A stretch of DNA of 64,000 bases from Alloascoidea africana. Taxonomy: Eukaryota; Ascomycota; Alloascoideomycetes; Alloascoideales; Alloascoideaceae. Location: assembly GCA_030581615.1 (NCBI GenBank), contig JAKTTT010000039.1:124001-188000 (forward strand). The letters run 5' to 3'. The notes beneath the pieces were generated by a model, which did no database searches, was not told the DNA's origin, and saw only the letters and a list, made by a program, of their open reading frames with translations. This document shows, piece by piece, positions 30,874 to 43,588 of this stretch (position 1 is its first letter; every line of letters starts with the position of its first letter). The position numbers and the translations under genes are program-made.

Positions 30874-31932
30874 ATGCGCTCGTTACTTTTGCTAACCGCC
30901 ATTTCCACAGCAATTTCTTCTGTGGCTGCTGTTGGATCTGTATGCCATACAGTCTGTCTAAAGAATATGAAGAATCCTCACTAACTCTTGCAATGCAGAT
31001 TGGTTTTAATCTCGGTGTCAAGACAGACTCTGGAGAATGTGTATGTTTCGCCTTGATATTGAGCCACGAACGACTTCTTTTTCACGAAAAAGCTTCTAAC
31101 AGCTCAATAGAAATCCACTGATGACTATGACAGCGACTTCAAACGTCTCAAGAACTATGCGACAACCATCAAAGTGTATGCCGCTTCCGACTGTAACACC
31201 CTGCAAAACATCGCACCCGCTGTTGCAAAGTCCGACTTCAAGCTCTTTGTTGGAGTTTGGCCAAATGATGAGGACCACTATAATGCTGAGAAAGAGGCCC
31301 TTGAATCATACCTTCCGTTGCTGAAGAAAAGCGATGTGCCTGCCGTTTTGGTTGGATCTGAAGCGCTTTACAGAGAAGACCTGACTTCAGATGAACTGGC
31401 GGACAAGATCAACGATATTCGCAAATTGCTTTCCAAAATAAAGGATTCTGAGGGCAATAGCTACGAGGGAACTCCTGTTGGAACCGTTGACTCATGGAAC
31501 ATGCTTGTTGATGGAGCTAGTCATTCTACGATTGTCGCGTCTGATATTGTTCTTGCAAATGCTTTTTCATATTGGCAAGGACAAACTATGGAAAACTCTT
31601 CTTATTCTTTCTTTGACGACATTATGCAAGCTCTTCAAACAATCCAAACTGTTAAAGGTTCGACAGATATCACCTTTTGGGTTGGTGAAACTGGCTGGCC
31701 AACTGATGGATCTCATTTTGAGGACTCACAGCCAGGCCTTAAAAATGCTGCGCAATTTTGGAAAGAGGGTATCTGTGCTATTAGAGGATGGGGAATCAAT
31801 ACCTTGGTCTTTGAAGCTTATGACGAAAAGTGGAAGCCCGATACCTCTGGAACAAATGATGTTGAGAAGCATTGGGGTATTTTCGATGAAAGCTCTGGTG
31901 AACCTAAATTTGACATCTCTTGTGATTTTTAA
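30874..31932 (+). CDS. BGL2: Cell-wall glucan transferase BGL2 (GH17), three exons
   Basis: Secreted endo-beta-1,3-glucanase/glucanosyltransferase of glycoside hydrolase family 17. Exons are 30874..30939 (signal peptide), 30999..31040 and 31111..31932, giving 309 residues. The signal peptide MRSLLLLTAISTAISSVAA is followed by IGFNLGVKTDSGEC and KVYAASDCNTLQN. The acid/base Glu sits in VGSEALYRED and the nucleophile in WVGETGWPTDG. The C terminus FDISCDF lacks a GPI signal, as in Bgl2. Introns use GTATGC and GTATGT donors, the second with a TTCTAAC branch. Confidence 0.95.
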
Positions 31933-32730
31933 ATAGTATGGCACCTAATGCCTCTTTACAGATTGTCATGATATTTCATTAGCATCCATTTGATTGCTTC
32001 CAGCTCCCGAATCTTTGTTCTAAGACAAGACCATCATTACTACGTATTGAATAGTTAAAGTGAACTTGAAGCTATGGTAATAGTACACACAGTTTGTCAA
32101 TTTTAACACAAACAATTAAGCTACAATAAAAGTAACCCTAGCTTCTGGTATAGACTGTTACTACGCCGGATACTCAGATGTCTCGCCCATCGAGGCTGGC
32201 TATGAGTAGCAAGAATGTGTCAGTTTAGTCTCAAACTATTACCTTCATTAGCCTATATGTTAAGTACATATACCAATCTGGAAAGAGGACAAGCAAGATG
32301 GAGACGGTTTAAGACATCAAAGTAGGCAGAGATCTTGGTAATCTTCACACAAGTCACACCTCCAAAAGTTGGTTCCCTACTTCCAAAGATATGCTTTCGG
32401 TACCCTCACACATCTTCCCATGTCTCAACCTAAACAAAAAAATCTAATGCAAAAATATCACGAAACTAGAGATAAACCAGTAGAAGGAGGGCTTAAGAAA
32501 TGGCATTTGTTTGTCGCTAGATGATGACTAGATCAAAGGATGAGGCAGCATCAGTTACCCTGCCTTCATGTGATTTCTTTTTCGCCACTATAAAAGGAGC
32601 ACCACTTCCTTCACTAAACGACACTACAGTGAATAGGATTTATTGGGTTCCTATCTTACTGTCAGTCTTCATCATTCATCGCCCTTAATAATAACAGTCT
32701 CTGTGATTTATTTGGGGAGGCTTTAAAGTC
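31933..32730. other. Spacer BGL2 to TOA1
   Basis: About 800 bp, AT-rich. It carries a good TATA element (listed separately) near its end and no gene I can support. Confidence 0.6.
32589..32596 (+). promoter_or_regulatory. TATA box upstream of TOA1
   Basis: TATAAAAG lies 135 bp before the TOA1 start codon, in the expected range for yeast. Confidence 0.55.
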
Positions 32731-33589
32731 ATGTCGAACGCTGAAGTGGTTAGTTGTCGTGGTGTGGTAGTAGAACAAAGCTTTGAGATCTCTAACTAGA
32801 AGATTGGTAATAGGGTGCCCTTTATAGACACATTATTGATGAGGTCGTCAATGAATCAAGACAAGACTTTGAAGATAATGGAGTTGATGAGGATACACTG
32901 CTGGAATTGAAAAAAGTACGATCTTATGTTTGTGCTGCATCCGCTCTCAACATATGGCTAATTTGAACATTTCTTTTCTGATTTTTAATTAGATTTGGCA
33001 ACAAAAGTTATCAGACACGGGAGTTGCCAACTTTCCTTGGGACTTGCCTGTATTGCACCCTCCACCACCTACCGAAACATTGAACCGGCCAATCGAGCCA
33101 TATTTACCTCCTAATAACTCACTCCCACAACATATCCCACCCTCAGTTAAACAAGAACCAGAGGCTTATGGACATGGATTTCCATCGATTAATGGGCCAG
33201 GAGCGCCACAAATTGTAAAACAAGAAGATGTTACTCCTGGGTTGATGCTTCCCAGAGGTGGAAGGCTCACACAAGCAGATGGGCCTGCTGAAGTAATAAT
33301 GGAGTCAGGGTCGCTAACGATTATACCAAAGTCTCGTCAGGTAGACGGGCCTGACGATGGCCAAGATGATGATAATGAGATTAATTCAGATTTAGATGAC
33401 TCCGATGATGATAGTGCAGTAGGAGATGATGAAGACGACGATAGTGAAGGCATGATAATGCTTTGTTTATACGATAAGGTTCAGCGTGTCAAGATTAAGT
33501 GGAAGTTCAATCTCAAGGATGGGCTTGCCAATTTTAATGAGAAGGATTATGTTTTCAACAAGGCTTCGGGAGAATCAGAGTGGTTTTAA
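32731..33589 (+). CDS. TOA1: TFIIA large subunit TOA1, three exons
   Basis: Large subunit of TFIIA, which stabilises TBP on TATA DNA. Exons are 32731..32748 (6 codons), 32814..32915 and 32993..33589 (238 residues). The spliced N terminus MSNAEVGALYRHIIDEVVN, then ESRQDFEDNGVDEDTLLELK and IWQQKLSDTGV, matches the four-helix bundle half. A Pro-rich spacer and an acidic stretch (DDDNEINSDLDDSDDDS) precede the C-terminal beta-barrel half MIMLCLYDKVQRVKIKWKF. The first donor GTTAGT is non-consensus; the acceptor follows a CTAAC branch. Confidence 0.93.
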
Positions 33590-33915
33590 AATGATTTGTA
33601 CTGATATACCAGTAGTATATACGCCAATATATATAATTGAGCAATGTACTTGTGTCCAGCTAAGTGCTCTGGCGCTAGAGATGGAGAGCCACCGTTACCC
33701 GGCTTCTACAAACTTCCCCGGGCTTGACCCTAAAGGCAGGAGTTCGAGATGAATCCGTTTCCTCCTGCCTTTAGGGTTTACTTTGCCCTGCTGGTTCATG
33801 TGGCCGCCCCATCCATCAAAGACGATAAATAGGCAGGCTGATGCCCTTTTTTCCTCTTGGTTAGTTCCACCTTTTATTTATTACTTCGCTACCCAGATAT
33901 CCTATATCATCCAAC
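33590..33915. other. Spacer TOA1 to CAR1 with hairpin
   Basis: Contains the 15-bp inverted repeat listed separately. The rest is CAR1 promoter with no recognised element. Confidence 0.5.
33728..33776. repeat. Perfect 15-bp inverted repeat, 19-nt loop
   Basis: CCCTAAAGGCAGGAG (33728-33742) is the exact reverse complement of CTCCTGCCTTTAGGG (33762-33776). It lies ~140 bp 3' of TOA1 and upstream of CAR1, in a locally GC-rich patch. Confidence 0.85.
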
Positions 33916-34905
33916 ATGACAGGTATGTTTTAATCGAGGACGTATCTATCCGATCTTATCTAACGCTCTTCGCCCACAGGCACATTCAAATTTCTCAACA
34001 CTCAAAGAGCTGCTATAATCACTGCTCCCTTTTCGGGTGGTCAAGACAAAGGAGGCGTTGAAGAGGGCCCTTATCATGTCTTAGAAAAGGGCATTGTCGA
34101 CGAAGTTCGTCAGCTGGGCTGGGAAACCAGGCTCGAAGAGCTTTCGTTCCCTGTGGTTGAAAATGATGAGCCAATTGGCCTTATCAAGAGATCTAAAGGT
34201 GTCTCCGAGGCTTGCAAACTCATTTCACAGTCGGTTGGAAACGCCTGTAAGAACAATGAGCTTCCTATTACTATTGGAGGTGACCACTCAATAGGCATTG
34301 GAACAGTGACTGGCGTTCAATCTGCTTACCCTGATGCCTGTTTGCTATGGATCGATGCTCATGCGGACATTAATCCGCCAAGTGAGTCGCTCAGTGGAAA
34401 CTTGCATGGCTGTCCTGTCGCCTTTGTCATGGGAATCGCAGATGGGTGCCCAAAGTCTCTATCATGGGTCCCAAAATGTTTGAGTCCTGATAGAATCGCA
34501 TACATTGGTCTTCGGGACGTCGATGCCAGCGAAAAGAAAATTCTGAAAGAGCTCGGAATTGCGGCTTTTAGCATGTACCATGTTGATAAATATGGCATTG
34601 CAAAAGTTGTTGAGATGGCGCTGGCCAAAATTAATCCAGACGGTACTAGACCTATTCACATGTCTTACGACGTTGATGCCATTGACCCCATGTATACGCC
34701 CGCAACTGGTACTCCTGTCAGAGGAGGATTGAGTCTCCGAGAAGGATTGTATATACCTGAAGCCATTGCTGAATCTGGTCTGTTAGTCGCTCTCGATGTT
34801 GTTGAATGCAACCCAATTTTGGGAAGAGAGGACAACCACGTACTAGACACGGTTGCCGCAAGCTGTTCCATTATCAGATGTGCAGTTGGCGAGACTATTA
34901 TATAA
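33916..34905 (+). CDS. CAR1: Arginase CAR1, two exons
   Basis: Hydrolyses arginine to ornithine and urea in the cytosol. Exon 1 is just 7 nt (33916..33922, ATG ACA G); exon 2 is 33980..34905, giving 310 residues. The metal-binding motifs are intact: [19 protein letters not shown] and [19 protein letters not shown]. The open frame alone begins 57 codons too late; splicing adds [20 protein letters not shown], the expected start. The donor GTATGT and acceptor CACAG keep frame. Confidence 0.95.
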
Positions 34906-35114
34906 ATTTTGTTGTTGTTATCATAAAGATGTATGTATGTGTAAAGTAGATAGATATGAAACTGAGCATTGAGATTTTCAGAGGAACGGCATGTAGTCTA
35001 TCAAGATATTTGTATTCTCTCGCGGAGTATCCAAAGAATTACAGCGAAGAAAACTAAATGATGCAGTGAAATGCTATAGTATACAACCAAATATCCAATT
35101 AAAACTTATGGTAT

Positions 35115-36038
<924 letters not shown>

Positions 36039-38231
36039 GTTTCTATAAGCCCTTTAAAAAAAACAATGTTGGGCTTTTTGGTGTTCTTAATCTGAGATTG
36101 GACCAAATTGTTAGAGATACCTCATAAGCTTAGAAGACGACAAGGGTGTAAGGTGAATCAGTATTGGCCACCTTGCGTACCAGACACCCAACTAGACCGA
36201 GAAAAAAAAAACCAAAATGGTATACCGCATTAAAGATAGGTCCTATAAAATACATACATACAGTACTTGGGAGTTAGATGAAAGTACAGAATACAATACT
36301 GTTTATGAAAGTGAAATGAAGGTGCGGTGTTCTGCTTTCCCAGTGTGTCAGCAAATCCAAAAGTTACCCGGAATAGTCTCAGGCAGCGCCGCGGATTGCG
36401 AAGAAGGAAGAAGCTAAGGTCTAAAAACTGCCTGGGTTCTAACGTTGGAGTCTCCCCATATATTAGATGAAGGCTTCAAGCAATTTCGCGACTCGGTATT
36501 ATTTTCCCATTTCTAAGTTAGATAGTCCTGGAAGAAAAGCGGTTTACTTAGGCCTTCTCAGGGCTGCTACTCTTGTTCTTTTTGTAGCTGATCCAAGCTT
36601 GATTAACAAGCATAGTGAAGTATTAAGGGTACCAAATAGCTATAATAAAGCAGTGCTTGGTGCCAACTCTAATGAATGGCAAACAGCCATGAACGAGGAA
36701 TTCTTGAAGCTAAAGGCTAGAGATATCTTCGAGGTGGTATGCCTACCAGTAACACTGCCAGTGTTGTGCTCATACTGGGCATATACTACAAAACCCGATG
36801 CTGGGGAAACATCTAAGCATTTGAGGTTAGATTTGTAGTTGATTGTAGCAGAGAAAAGTCAGATCTAAAATCTGTATTTGTTCCTGGTGCACGCTACAAA
36901 TTTATTAGATTTGCACTGTCTATGCCCAATAAGTACCGGCTTCGAACAAAAAACATTGGAATGCAAAGAATCATTAGGTCATGGATCAAACCAAAGAGCA
37001 AAAGTTTGGCAACATCGCAAGTCTTTATGCGATTTAAAGTCTTCGCCTAAAATGTGGAACGAAACCCTGATGTCATATTTCAAAAGGTTTTGAAAGAGTG
37101 ACTTCTAGTCCAGGTGTATATGTGCTGAAAGAAAAAGGCAAGGAATATCCTGTCGCAATCATATATGTTGACAATATGCTTCTACTTAGTAAACATCAAA
37201 GTACGCTAGACAAAATTGCAAAAATCATTACAGAATGTTTTATGCTGGTTGATCTCGGTCCCGTTAGGTCTACTACAGTCACGGACTATGATCAAGGAAT
37301 TTGTACGATAGATCAAACTATTCACGTTGAAAGTCTAGCGGTGTTGTTCAAAGTCTCTCATGATATAGCAACTAAGAGGCAAAAATTAGTGTCGAAAATG
37401 AAAGAGTTGAAAAAGCCAGAGACGTAAGAGATTCGAAAGAAGCTGAAAGATTCTGAAAATAGTAAGAACTTCAAAACTTCTAAAATCCTGAGAACCTGTA
37501 CCAAAAAGGTTCACAGTACGTTGGGTGACTTCTACTTTACAAATGAAAATCCTCCAAAAGACAAGTTTGAAGCCCTTAAGGCCCTTGAGATGGAGCAGCA
37601 TTCCTACAAATCTTTCGTGGATGGCTCAATTCATAGCGCTAGCTTTGAGCATCGTTCACAGGTTCACTTGAACTTCTGTGCCTTTGTAACTCCTTGTGTT
37701 TTATAGTCAAATCTTCAGAAATTTTAATTCAAATTTCTGTTTAAACTTTAGAAGTTTCCTTTGCTTTCCAAAAAGGGTTATCTCTTTCTGGAGCAACCAG
37801 AAGATGAATACAGAATTTCTGTTTAAATCAATCCATATTTTTCTGGTTTATTGAAACCAACTACCAGCTTTACAATCTAAATTTGATTGTCAACTTTTCA
37901 CATTACAATTCTGAAGCTGGAAAACCTATAAGGTTTCACGTAAGGTGGATCAGATTTATGGTTGATAAGATACGTCTATTTCTTGTACTATTATTACCAC
38001 CAAAAGGTCAATGTAACCGGCCCTGGATCAAATTTTTCGTAAAATCTCTGCGGAATGAAATCAATCAGATCAAGTGAGACAAAACAAGAACTAAAAAGCA
38101 TAGCCGGTCACAGTCCAAATTGGGAGATAAATGCAGGCAGATTGGAATCTAAAACACTTTGGTGCCGGGTAATAAAAAGTACATCAATTTAAGAACCTTT
38201 TCTTTCACCATTTGAAGCAGAGATCGAGAAA
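36039..38231. other. Spacer ARL1 to EXO5 filled with copia relic
   Basis: 36467-37430 holds a decayed pol (listed). The flanks (36039-36466 and 37430-38231) contain short open frames but nothing I can assign. A 14-bp motif AATTTCTGTTTAAA occurs twice, near 37730 and 37815. Confidence 0.6.
36467..37430 (+). pseudogene. Decayed Ty1/copia pol (reverse transcriptase)
   Basis: Successive frames read the copia reverse transcriptase in order. First is SYNKAVLGANSNEWQTAMNE with YWAYTTKPDA, then after a shift VWQHRKSLCDLKSSPKMWNE, then YPVAIIYVDNMLLLSKHQST and LVDLGPV. The catalytic YVDD is YVDN, and stops and frameshifts break the frame, so the element is dead. No flanking LTRs were identified. Confidence 0.88.
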
Positions 38232-39647
38232 ATGCACAATGCGAGAACCCTAAGGCTCTGTAATAGACGTTACCGAAATTGTCATATCTGTATTTGCAGA
38301 AGCATATATGAGGGCACGTTCAATGCTCCCTCTATTGTTGACCATGCCCCGACAGACATTATGTCTGAGCCAAGCGAGATTGAGCCAGTCAAGTCAACCT
38401 CCTCTTTAACAACGATGACCCTGAAAATTCCATCAAAAAGTGGCGAGCATGCAAAGAAAAAGCCATTCGACTCTTTATGGCCATTCATTGTGATGTCAAA
38501 TGCAAGCAGCAACTACCAACCTAAATCGAAAGTGATTCAAACGCCAATCAAGATAATTCGAACGGAAGACACGTTTTTACCCCTTGACAATGAGGGCTAT
38601 CTGCCTCTAAATGTTAAAACTGGCTCTCCAATTCCTCTAGCACGGTCTCCCAATGGGGGCGGGCGACTTTCAGTCACAACCCTTCTTACGGGCAGCTGGT
38701 GTGAATTACAAACCTACTACACGATATATGGAGCATTAAAACGAAAAAGGACATCCGCAATGCTAAGAGGCTCAAAGATACATGCAGCCCTTGAAAAATC
38801 GATACATGGTTTTGTAGGAGTTAATGAAGAGCTGCCGGTCACCAAGGAAGATCGGAGGGCTCAACGGCTTATCGATCTTGCTGTGCGGCTCGGCACGCTA
38901 TGGCAGAAAGGTCGCGCACGCGAGATTTATGTGTTTGGATTCTTGAACGGCATTCTAATAAGTGGAGTCATTGATGAGGTTAGAATTGAGAATGGCAGGA
39001 TTTGTGTTGTCGATTCCAAGACTCGGTGGGGCCCAAGCCTGCCAGTCCACTCTCAGCGCTTGGGCGCACATCACCAAGTTCTGATATATCACAAGCTATT
39101 AGCTGATCTTCTAAACGCATCAACGGAGCAGAATGAGTTGTCTATTCTGAAATACCTCACTGAGTTTAAACTGGATCTTGATTCAACTCTTTCTGAATCA
39201 ATAATCGAAGAGTATCTTTCTAGAAACACGAGCCCTTTGAATATAACGCCGCGAACTTTGAAAGATGTTGCGCGTATGCTCGCCAAAACCCTTAGTTTTG
39301 CGAAACAAAACCGCATTGGCTTATCTGACGAACTTTTAGTCGAATACATTTCAGCACAAAAACCACCACCAGCACGAATTCCTCAGGATCAGGCTCAAAA
39401 CGACAATGAGCAACCTGTCTCTTTAGATCTTGTTGTAACCAAGCCATTTGCCATCGATGCATACACAGCTGATGAACAATTATTGAACAATATCCTAGAA
39501 GATTCATTCCAGTTTTGGAACGCAGAAAGATCACCACGAGGAATTGACATCACTCCAGCTGAAGTTAGATCCAAGTGTGGAACATGTCCTGTATCTGACA
39601 GGTGTAAATGGTTTGAAAAGGCCAAGTTGCAGCTAAGCATTTCTTAA
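38232..39647 (+). CDS. EXO5: Mitochondrial/nuclear exonuclease EXO5
   Basis: Fe-S-containing single-strand exonuclease of the Exo5/Dem1 family, required for mitochondrial genome maintenance in yeast. It has 471 residues. The PD-(D/E)XK core is visible as ISGVIDEVRIE and CVVDSKTRWG. The cluster cysteines are one in LLTGSWCELQTYY and three in CGTCPVSDRC at the C terminus. The N-terminal ~40 residues are basic with many Arg and could be a presequence; a second Met at 38361 (MSEPSEI) is an alternative start. It is a single exon. Confidence 0.9.
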   Translation: MHNARTLRLCNRRYRNCHICICRSIYEGTFNAPSIVDHAPTDIMSEPSEIEPVKSTSSLTTMTLKIPSKSGEHAKKKPFDSLWPFIVMSNASSNYQPKSKVIQTPIKIIRTEDTFLPLDNEGYLPLNVKTGSPIPLARSPNGGGRLSVTTLLTGSWCELQTYYTIYGALKRKRTSAMLRGSKIHAALEKSIHGFVGVNEELPVTKEDRRAQRLIDLAVRLGTLWQKGRAREIYVFGFLNGILISGVIDEVRIENGRICVVDSKTRWGPSLPVHSQRLGAHHQVLIYHKLLADLLNASTEQNELSILKYLTEFKLDLDSTLSESIIEEYLSRNTSPLNITPRTLKDVARMLAKTLSFAKQNRIGLSDELLVEYISAQKPPPARIPQDQAQNDNEQPVSLDLVVTKPFAIDAYTADEQLLNNILEDSFQFWNAERSPRGIDITPAEVRSKCGTCPVSDRCKWFEKAKLQLSIS

Positions 39648-40288
39648 GTATCTTTATATTTATCTGTCATGAGTGTGTATTATTTTGGGATAGATCTATC
39701 GGATGCCGTTTCTATTGTACCTTTAGTACTTGCGATCTGTTAATACTGTAAATACGGACCTTTGGTCCTCTCAATTGGTGCTTGCATCTGTTTTGTTCTC
39801 TTACCTTCTACCCTTGTAGGCTTTTATAGATCATTTCCTGGTGGCTTCGTATTTTGCTGCACCAGCGAGCGAAAACATCCCCCTGACTGGCATCTCTGGC
39901 ACCAGAGAAGAATATTTTTGTAGGTATGCGGTTAAAGAGATTAAAATAGGGCCTGGTTTCAAACGGTACTAGCACAGCCAAACAGGCTGGAGCGGTTTCA
40001 TTCTCACCCTTTTGTGGGGTAGCCTACAAGCACAGCGGTGAATCTCCACACACCGCTCAACTACGATCGGCGATTTACAACAAACTAAGGACCGCTTCGC
40101 ATTGGCATATAAAGACTTGGGCATTTGCTCATACGGTGCTGTAAATTATTTAGTGCTCATCCCGGGAAAGGAAGGAGGCATCGATTGGACTGGTCAAAGT
40201 TGAAGGCCGTGTGGATTCCTGCCCTTGACATTGAGGCTCACAAAAATTCTGGTTGCAAAATAACAATACACTGAAATCATTCAAGAGA
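39648..40288. promoter_or_regulatory. Spacer upstream of STE5/FAR1-like gene
   Basis: 641 bp with no gene. On the minus strand two TGAAAC motifs occur (near 39957 and 39997), resembling pheromone-response elements, which would suit the downstream gene. The evidence is weak. Confidence 0.3.
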
Positions 40289-42277
40289 ATGAACTGCAAC
40301 CCTTTGGATACAAGTCGGAAGGATAGAAGCCACAAACACTGTTTTAACAGACTGGGCGCAGACAATCTTGGCTGTTGTTTTTGTGAGGACGCTCTAAAGT
40401 CATTTGAATACCATGAAAGGCTACTTCAACTTGATTGTGGGCATTTTTGCCACGAAAGCTGTGCTTCAAAGCTGATCCGCATAAATCTGGGTGACTTGGA
40501 TGAATTCTACTTGTTTGAGGACAACAATAAACGCCGAAGTAGTCGGTTGCCCACTTGTCCCAAGTGTGGGAAAGCAGAGCTGATAATGCCCAGCGACAAG
40601 GATTCGACAGGATTAGCAAGCCCTAAACACTCGGAAGCCGAAACAGCTTCAAACTGCAAATTCAGAGAACACGAAACGAAAACAGATTTTAGAGTGCACG
40701 TATCGTTGTCAGATGAGGAGAAAGCGGAAATCTCGTCAATTCAACTGAAAGTAATGTCCCATTTGATCTCTGGTATGGATCATTGGAATGGTCTTGACCC
40801 TGGCACGTTCGGTGCTTTAAGGCTGGTTGATTTCCTCTCCATCAGCATCGATAAAAAGCGATACCAACCGCTGTTGTGTCTTCTTTTCAAAGATATACTG
40901 CTCTTGTTGAAAGTTTCAGGACTAGAGTTTTCTCTTAATTTCAGTAAAACAGCCAGAATCCTGACTGACGATTACTGCAAAAGAATGCCAAAGTTTCACA
41001 TAAAAGGGTCTATACGGACCAAACCTTCATTCATGTCTGCGTCAGTTCCCCATGTAGACCATAATATTATTCAGCTCAACCTGACATCGCCCCAGCTCCC
41101 ACAAGTTTACATTACTACTGCTTCATCGGATGTGTTTGATAAATGGTCTTCTGCACTGCAGGATGCAGAGAAATGTGTCCATCCGAGGGACATTTCCTCG
41201 ACAGTACCATTGCACGAACAAGAAGAAAACGAACAAGCTAGATTTAAAGATCATGGGGAAAGCATAATGAGAGATCAGGACGAAGTTATACAAACAATTC
41301 ACCCAATCCTATTAGAAAAAAAATTCATTGATTCCGATGAGAATCACCAAAATGTCCTTACAAACGAGGAAACAGATTACTCCCACAAAAACTCCAAAGC
41401 GGTAAGCTTGTTAGTGATCCACAAAAATGAAGGAAAAATCAATAATATAGTTAGACAGTCGATTCAAGAAGTTTTGGCTGTTTTAGAAGAAGATGATCGT
41501 TTAAGAATAACACTAGTTTCATGCCGAAACTTTGCAAATCTGAAAGTGTACTACGAATCTCCATCGCTTCCCAGCAACTCTCAAGAGTGGGATACAATAT
41601 TGAGTACCAGACTCTGTGAAGATTACATTACAAGAGAGGGTAAAAGCAAATTTCTTGAAGGTATGTTCCAATGAATTTTATGTTAAGATACTCTGACCAC
41701 TAACGTTTTCGCAGTTATCGAGAGTTTTACGAGAAAGACTACGGGAGAATCCAAGATTATGATTGCCAAATACCGAACAATAATGAAACATAAAATATAC
41801 TTTAGAGAAACGGATTTCACAAATGATCCTTTTGAGCTTGTGCAAATAGGATTCAACAAGACTCACATTGCGGAACATGGAAATGTAATACCATCAATAG
41901 AGGGATACAATGGTATTTTACATTATACAAGTGACTGGACACAAGTACTAGAATGCTTTACAGAACTTGTATCAGTGAGATTTGGGGGTCACGACCACGA
42001 CGAAAGGGAAGACGATAGTGATTGTGAAATGGATTCAGTTGAAGGGCTCTTCGACAATGCTTGTGCGCCCTTGAACATCACTGACATGGAAATGGACTCA
42101 CCATTAAGCGATCTGAACGAGTACCAAAAAGACACTTGGGACCAGTTTATTCACAATATTGATCTCACGGCTCACGATGTGTCAAGGCCGGAAGTGAAGA
42201 CAATATACGACTACGACTTTGAGGAACTGCTTTATTCACACAAATACAATGAACGGTTTGAGCATGGGACGACATGA
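40289..42277 (+). CDS. STE5/FAR1-type pheromone scaffold, two exons
   Basis: Scaffold-like protein of mating signalling. Exons are 40289..41660 and 41715..42277 (644 residues). An N-terminal RING-H2 (CCFCEDALKSFEYHERLLQL then CGHFCHESC ... CPKCGKAE, residues ~29-101) would bind G-beta. A PH-like domain follows (~180-310, RYQPLLCLLFKDILLLLKVS), then a VWA-like region (VSLLVIHKNEGKINNIVRQS). The tail is acidic. Ste5 and Far1 share this architecture and cannot be separated by eye. The open frame extends further 5' but lacks an ATG; 40289 is the first. The intron (GTATGT, GCAG) is in frame. Confidence 0.75.
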
Positions 42278-42478
42278 TAATTTTCTTATTTACATCACTA
42301 TTTCTATTCTCATTTTGTTTAGTTTATTTAAAGAAAAATACACATTGCTTTTTGGTGTTTTTGTAAATTTCAGGCTGTCAGAGCAGGCATTTTTCAGTTG
42401 GCACACCCTCCAGATTTTTAAACTTTGGCAAACGCGTCTGCTTCACATTTTCAGTTTATTTTTTCCATTTTCGTGTTT

Positions 42479-43525
42479 ATGACCGCCACACGACAACCAC
42501 CAAATGAACAGCTTTCCATGCTTGGAGTGAAAGCAGTCCCAGCGCCTTTTAACATGATATGTCTGACAAGTAGCTTTAGGCCGTATGCTTTCAATGAAGA
42601 CACAAAGACAAACAGCATCAAAGACTTTGGCACAACCCAACGCGATAACTCTTCCATCATCCAGCTCAGCGTGTACCGACGCGACGACCATAAAACAGAA
42701 AACAAGCGCGTCACAAAGGAGAGAAGAACACCAACGTGGGAGAAGAATATGGAGATGGCAGACAACTCAGCTTTACTCGAGACCAACAAACAAAGGACTG
42801 ATAGAAATCGGACTCAAAACCTTGGATACCTTCGACGGCTAGCCGTGCATCTTTTTGAAAACTATTCTTCAGGGAACTGGAGCGTAACGAATGGTTTAGA
42901 AACTCCTCAACCAGATCAGAGAGCGCTGGCACAAGTTTCTCGGGAAAACACGCGATCAAGAGACACAATGAATGAGACCACACCATTGAAAAGATCTCAA
43001 GAAGAGAACGCCCGGTTCACCCTACTGATGCACCTGTTTATACAGAATTCGCTCTGTGACGATTTTGAATACTCCTGCCTGTCCTTGCGATTGTTAAGGA
43101 TAATCAAGATAGCAATAGAAACGCCACGGGCACAGGAAAGCCCGGAGATAAACGCTCTCTTTGAGGACCTCAAGGCGTTTCCCGTGATTCTACGAAAACT
43201 CAAACGCTTGATACAAATCATTGAAACTGGCACAATATCCGATGTAATCAATGGGGCTAGAGGCCTCCTATATTATACTAATGACGTGGTTCACAAGTAC
43301 CAAAAATCGCTAAACGTGCCAGCTTTGAGCATACCACTAAAACCGCTGCCTCGACACCCCCAGAGAAAGAGACGTGACAATAGCACAGAAAATGTTGCCA
43401 AGCGGAAATCTGAGTTGCTAGAGACAAGTAGTGCTTCTGAGTCGCGAAAGATTCGGCATGGGACACTTTTGATGTTGGACTATGGGCATCTACGCAAATC
43501 GAGACGACTGAGAATGAAAAATTAA
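42479..43525 (+). CDS. Unrecognised 348-residue basic protein
   Basis: I do not recognise this gene. An uninterrupted frame of 348 codons runs from MTATRQPPNEQL; an ATG 18 codons upstream is possible. The N-terminal half is hydrophilic with many Arg/Lys/Thr. A helical, Leu-rich middle (LMHLFIQNSLCDDFEYSCLS, LLRIIKIAIE, ILRKLKRLIQIIE) follows. The C terminus is very basic (HPQRKRRDN, KSRRLRMKN), suggesting a nuclear protein. It lies 201 bp after the STE5-like gene on the same strand. Confidence 0.7.
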   Translation: MTATRQPPNEQLSMLGVKAVPAPFNMICLTSSFRPYAFNEDTKTNSIKDFGTTQRDNSSIIQLSVYRRDDHKTENKRVTKERRTPTWEKNMEMADNSALLETNKQRTDRNRTQNLGYLRRLAVHLFENYSSGNWSVTNGLETPQPDQRALAQVSRENTRSRDTMNETTPLKRSQEENARFTLLMHLFIQNSLCDDFEYSCLSLRLLRIIKIAIETPRAQESPEINALFEDLKAFPVILRKLKRLIQIIETGTISDVINGARGLLYYTNDVVHKYQKSLNVPALSIPLKPLPRHPQRKRRDNSTENVAKRKSELLETSSASESRKIRHGTLLMLDYGHLRKSRRLRMKN

Positions 43526-43588
43526 TAGAATTTCTGACACAATTATAGAATGACCAATTAAATATTCAGCGTTATTGATAGATCACAT

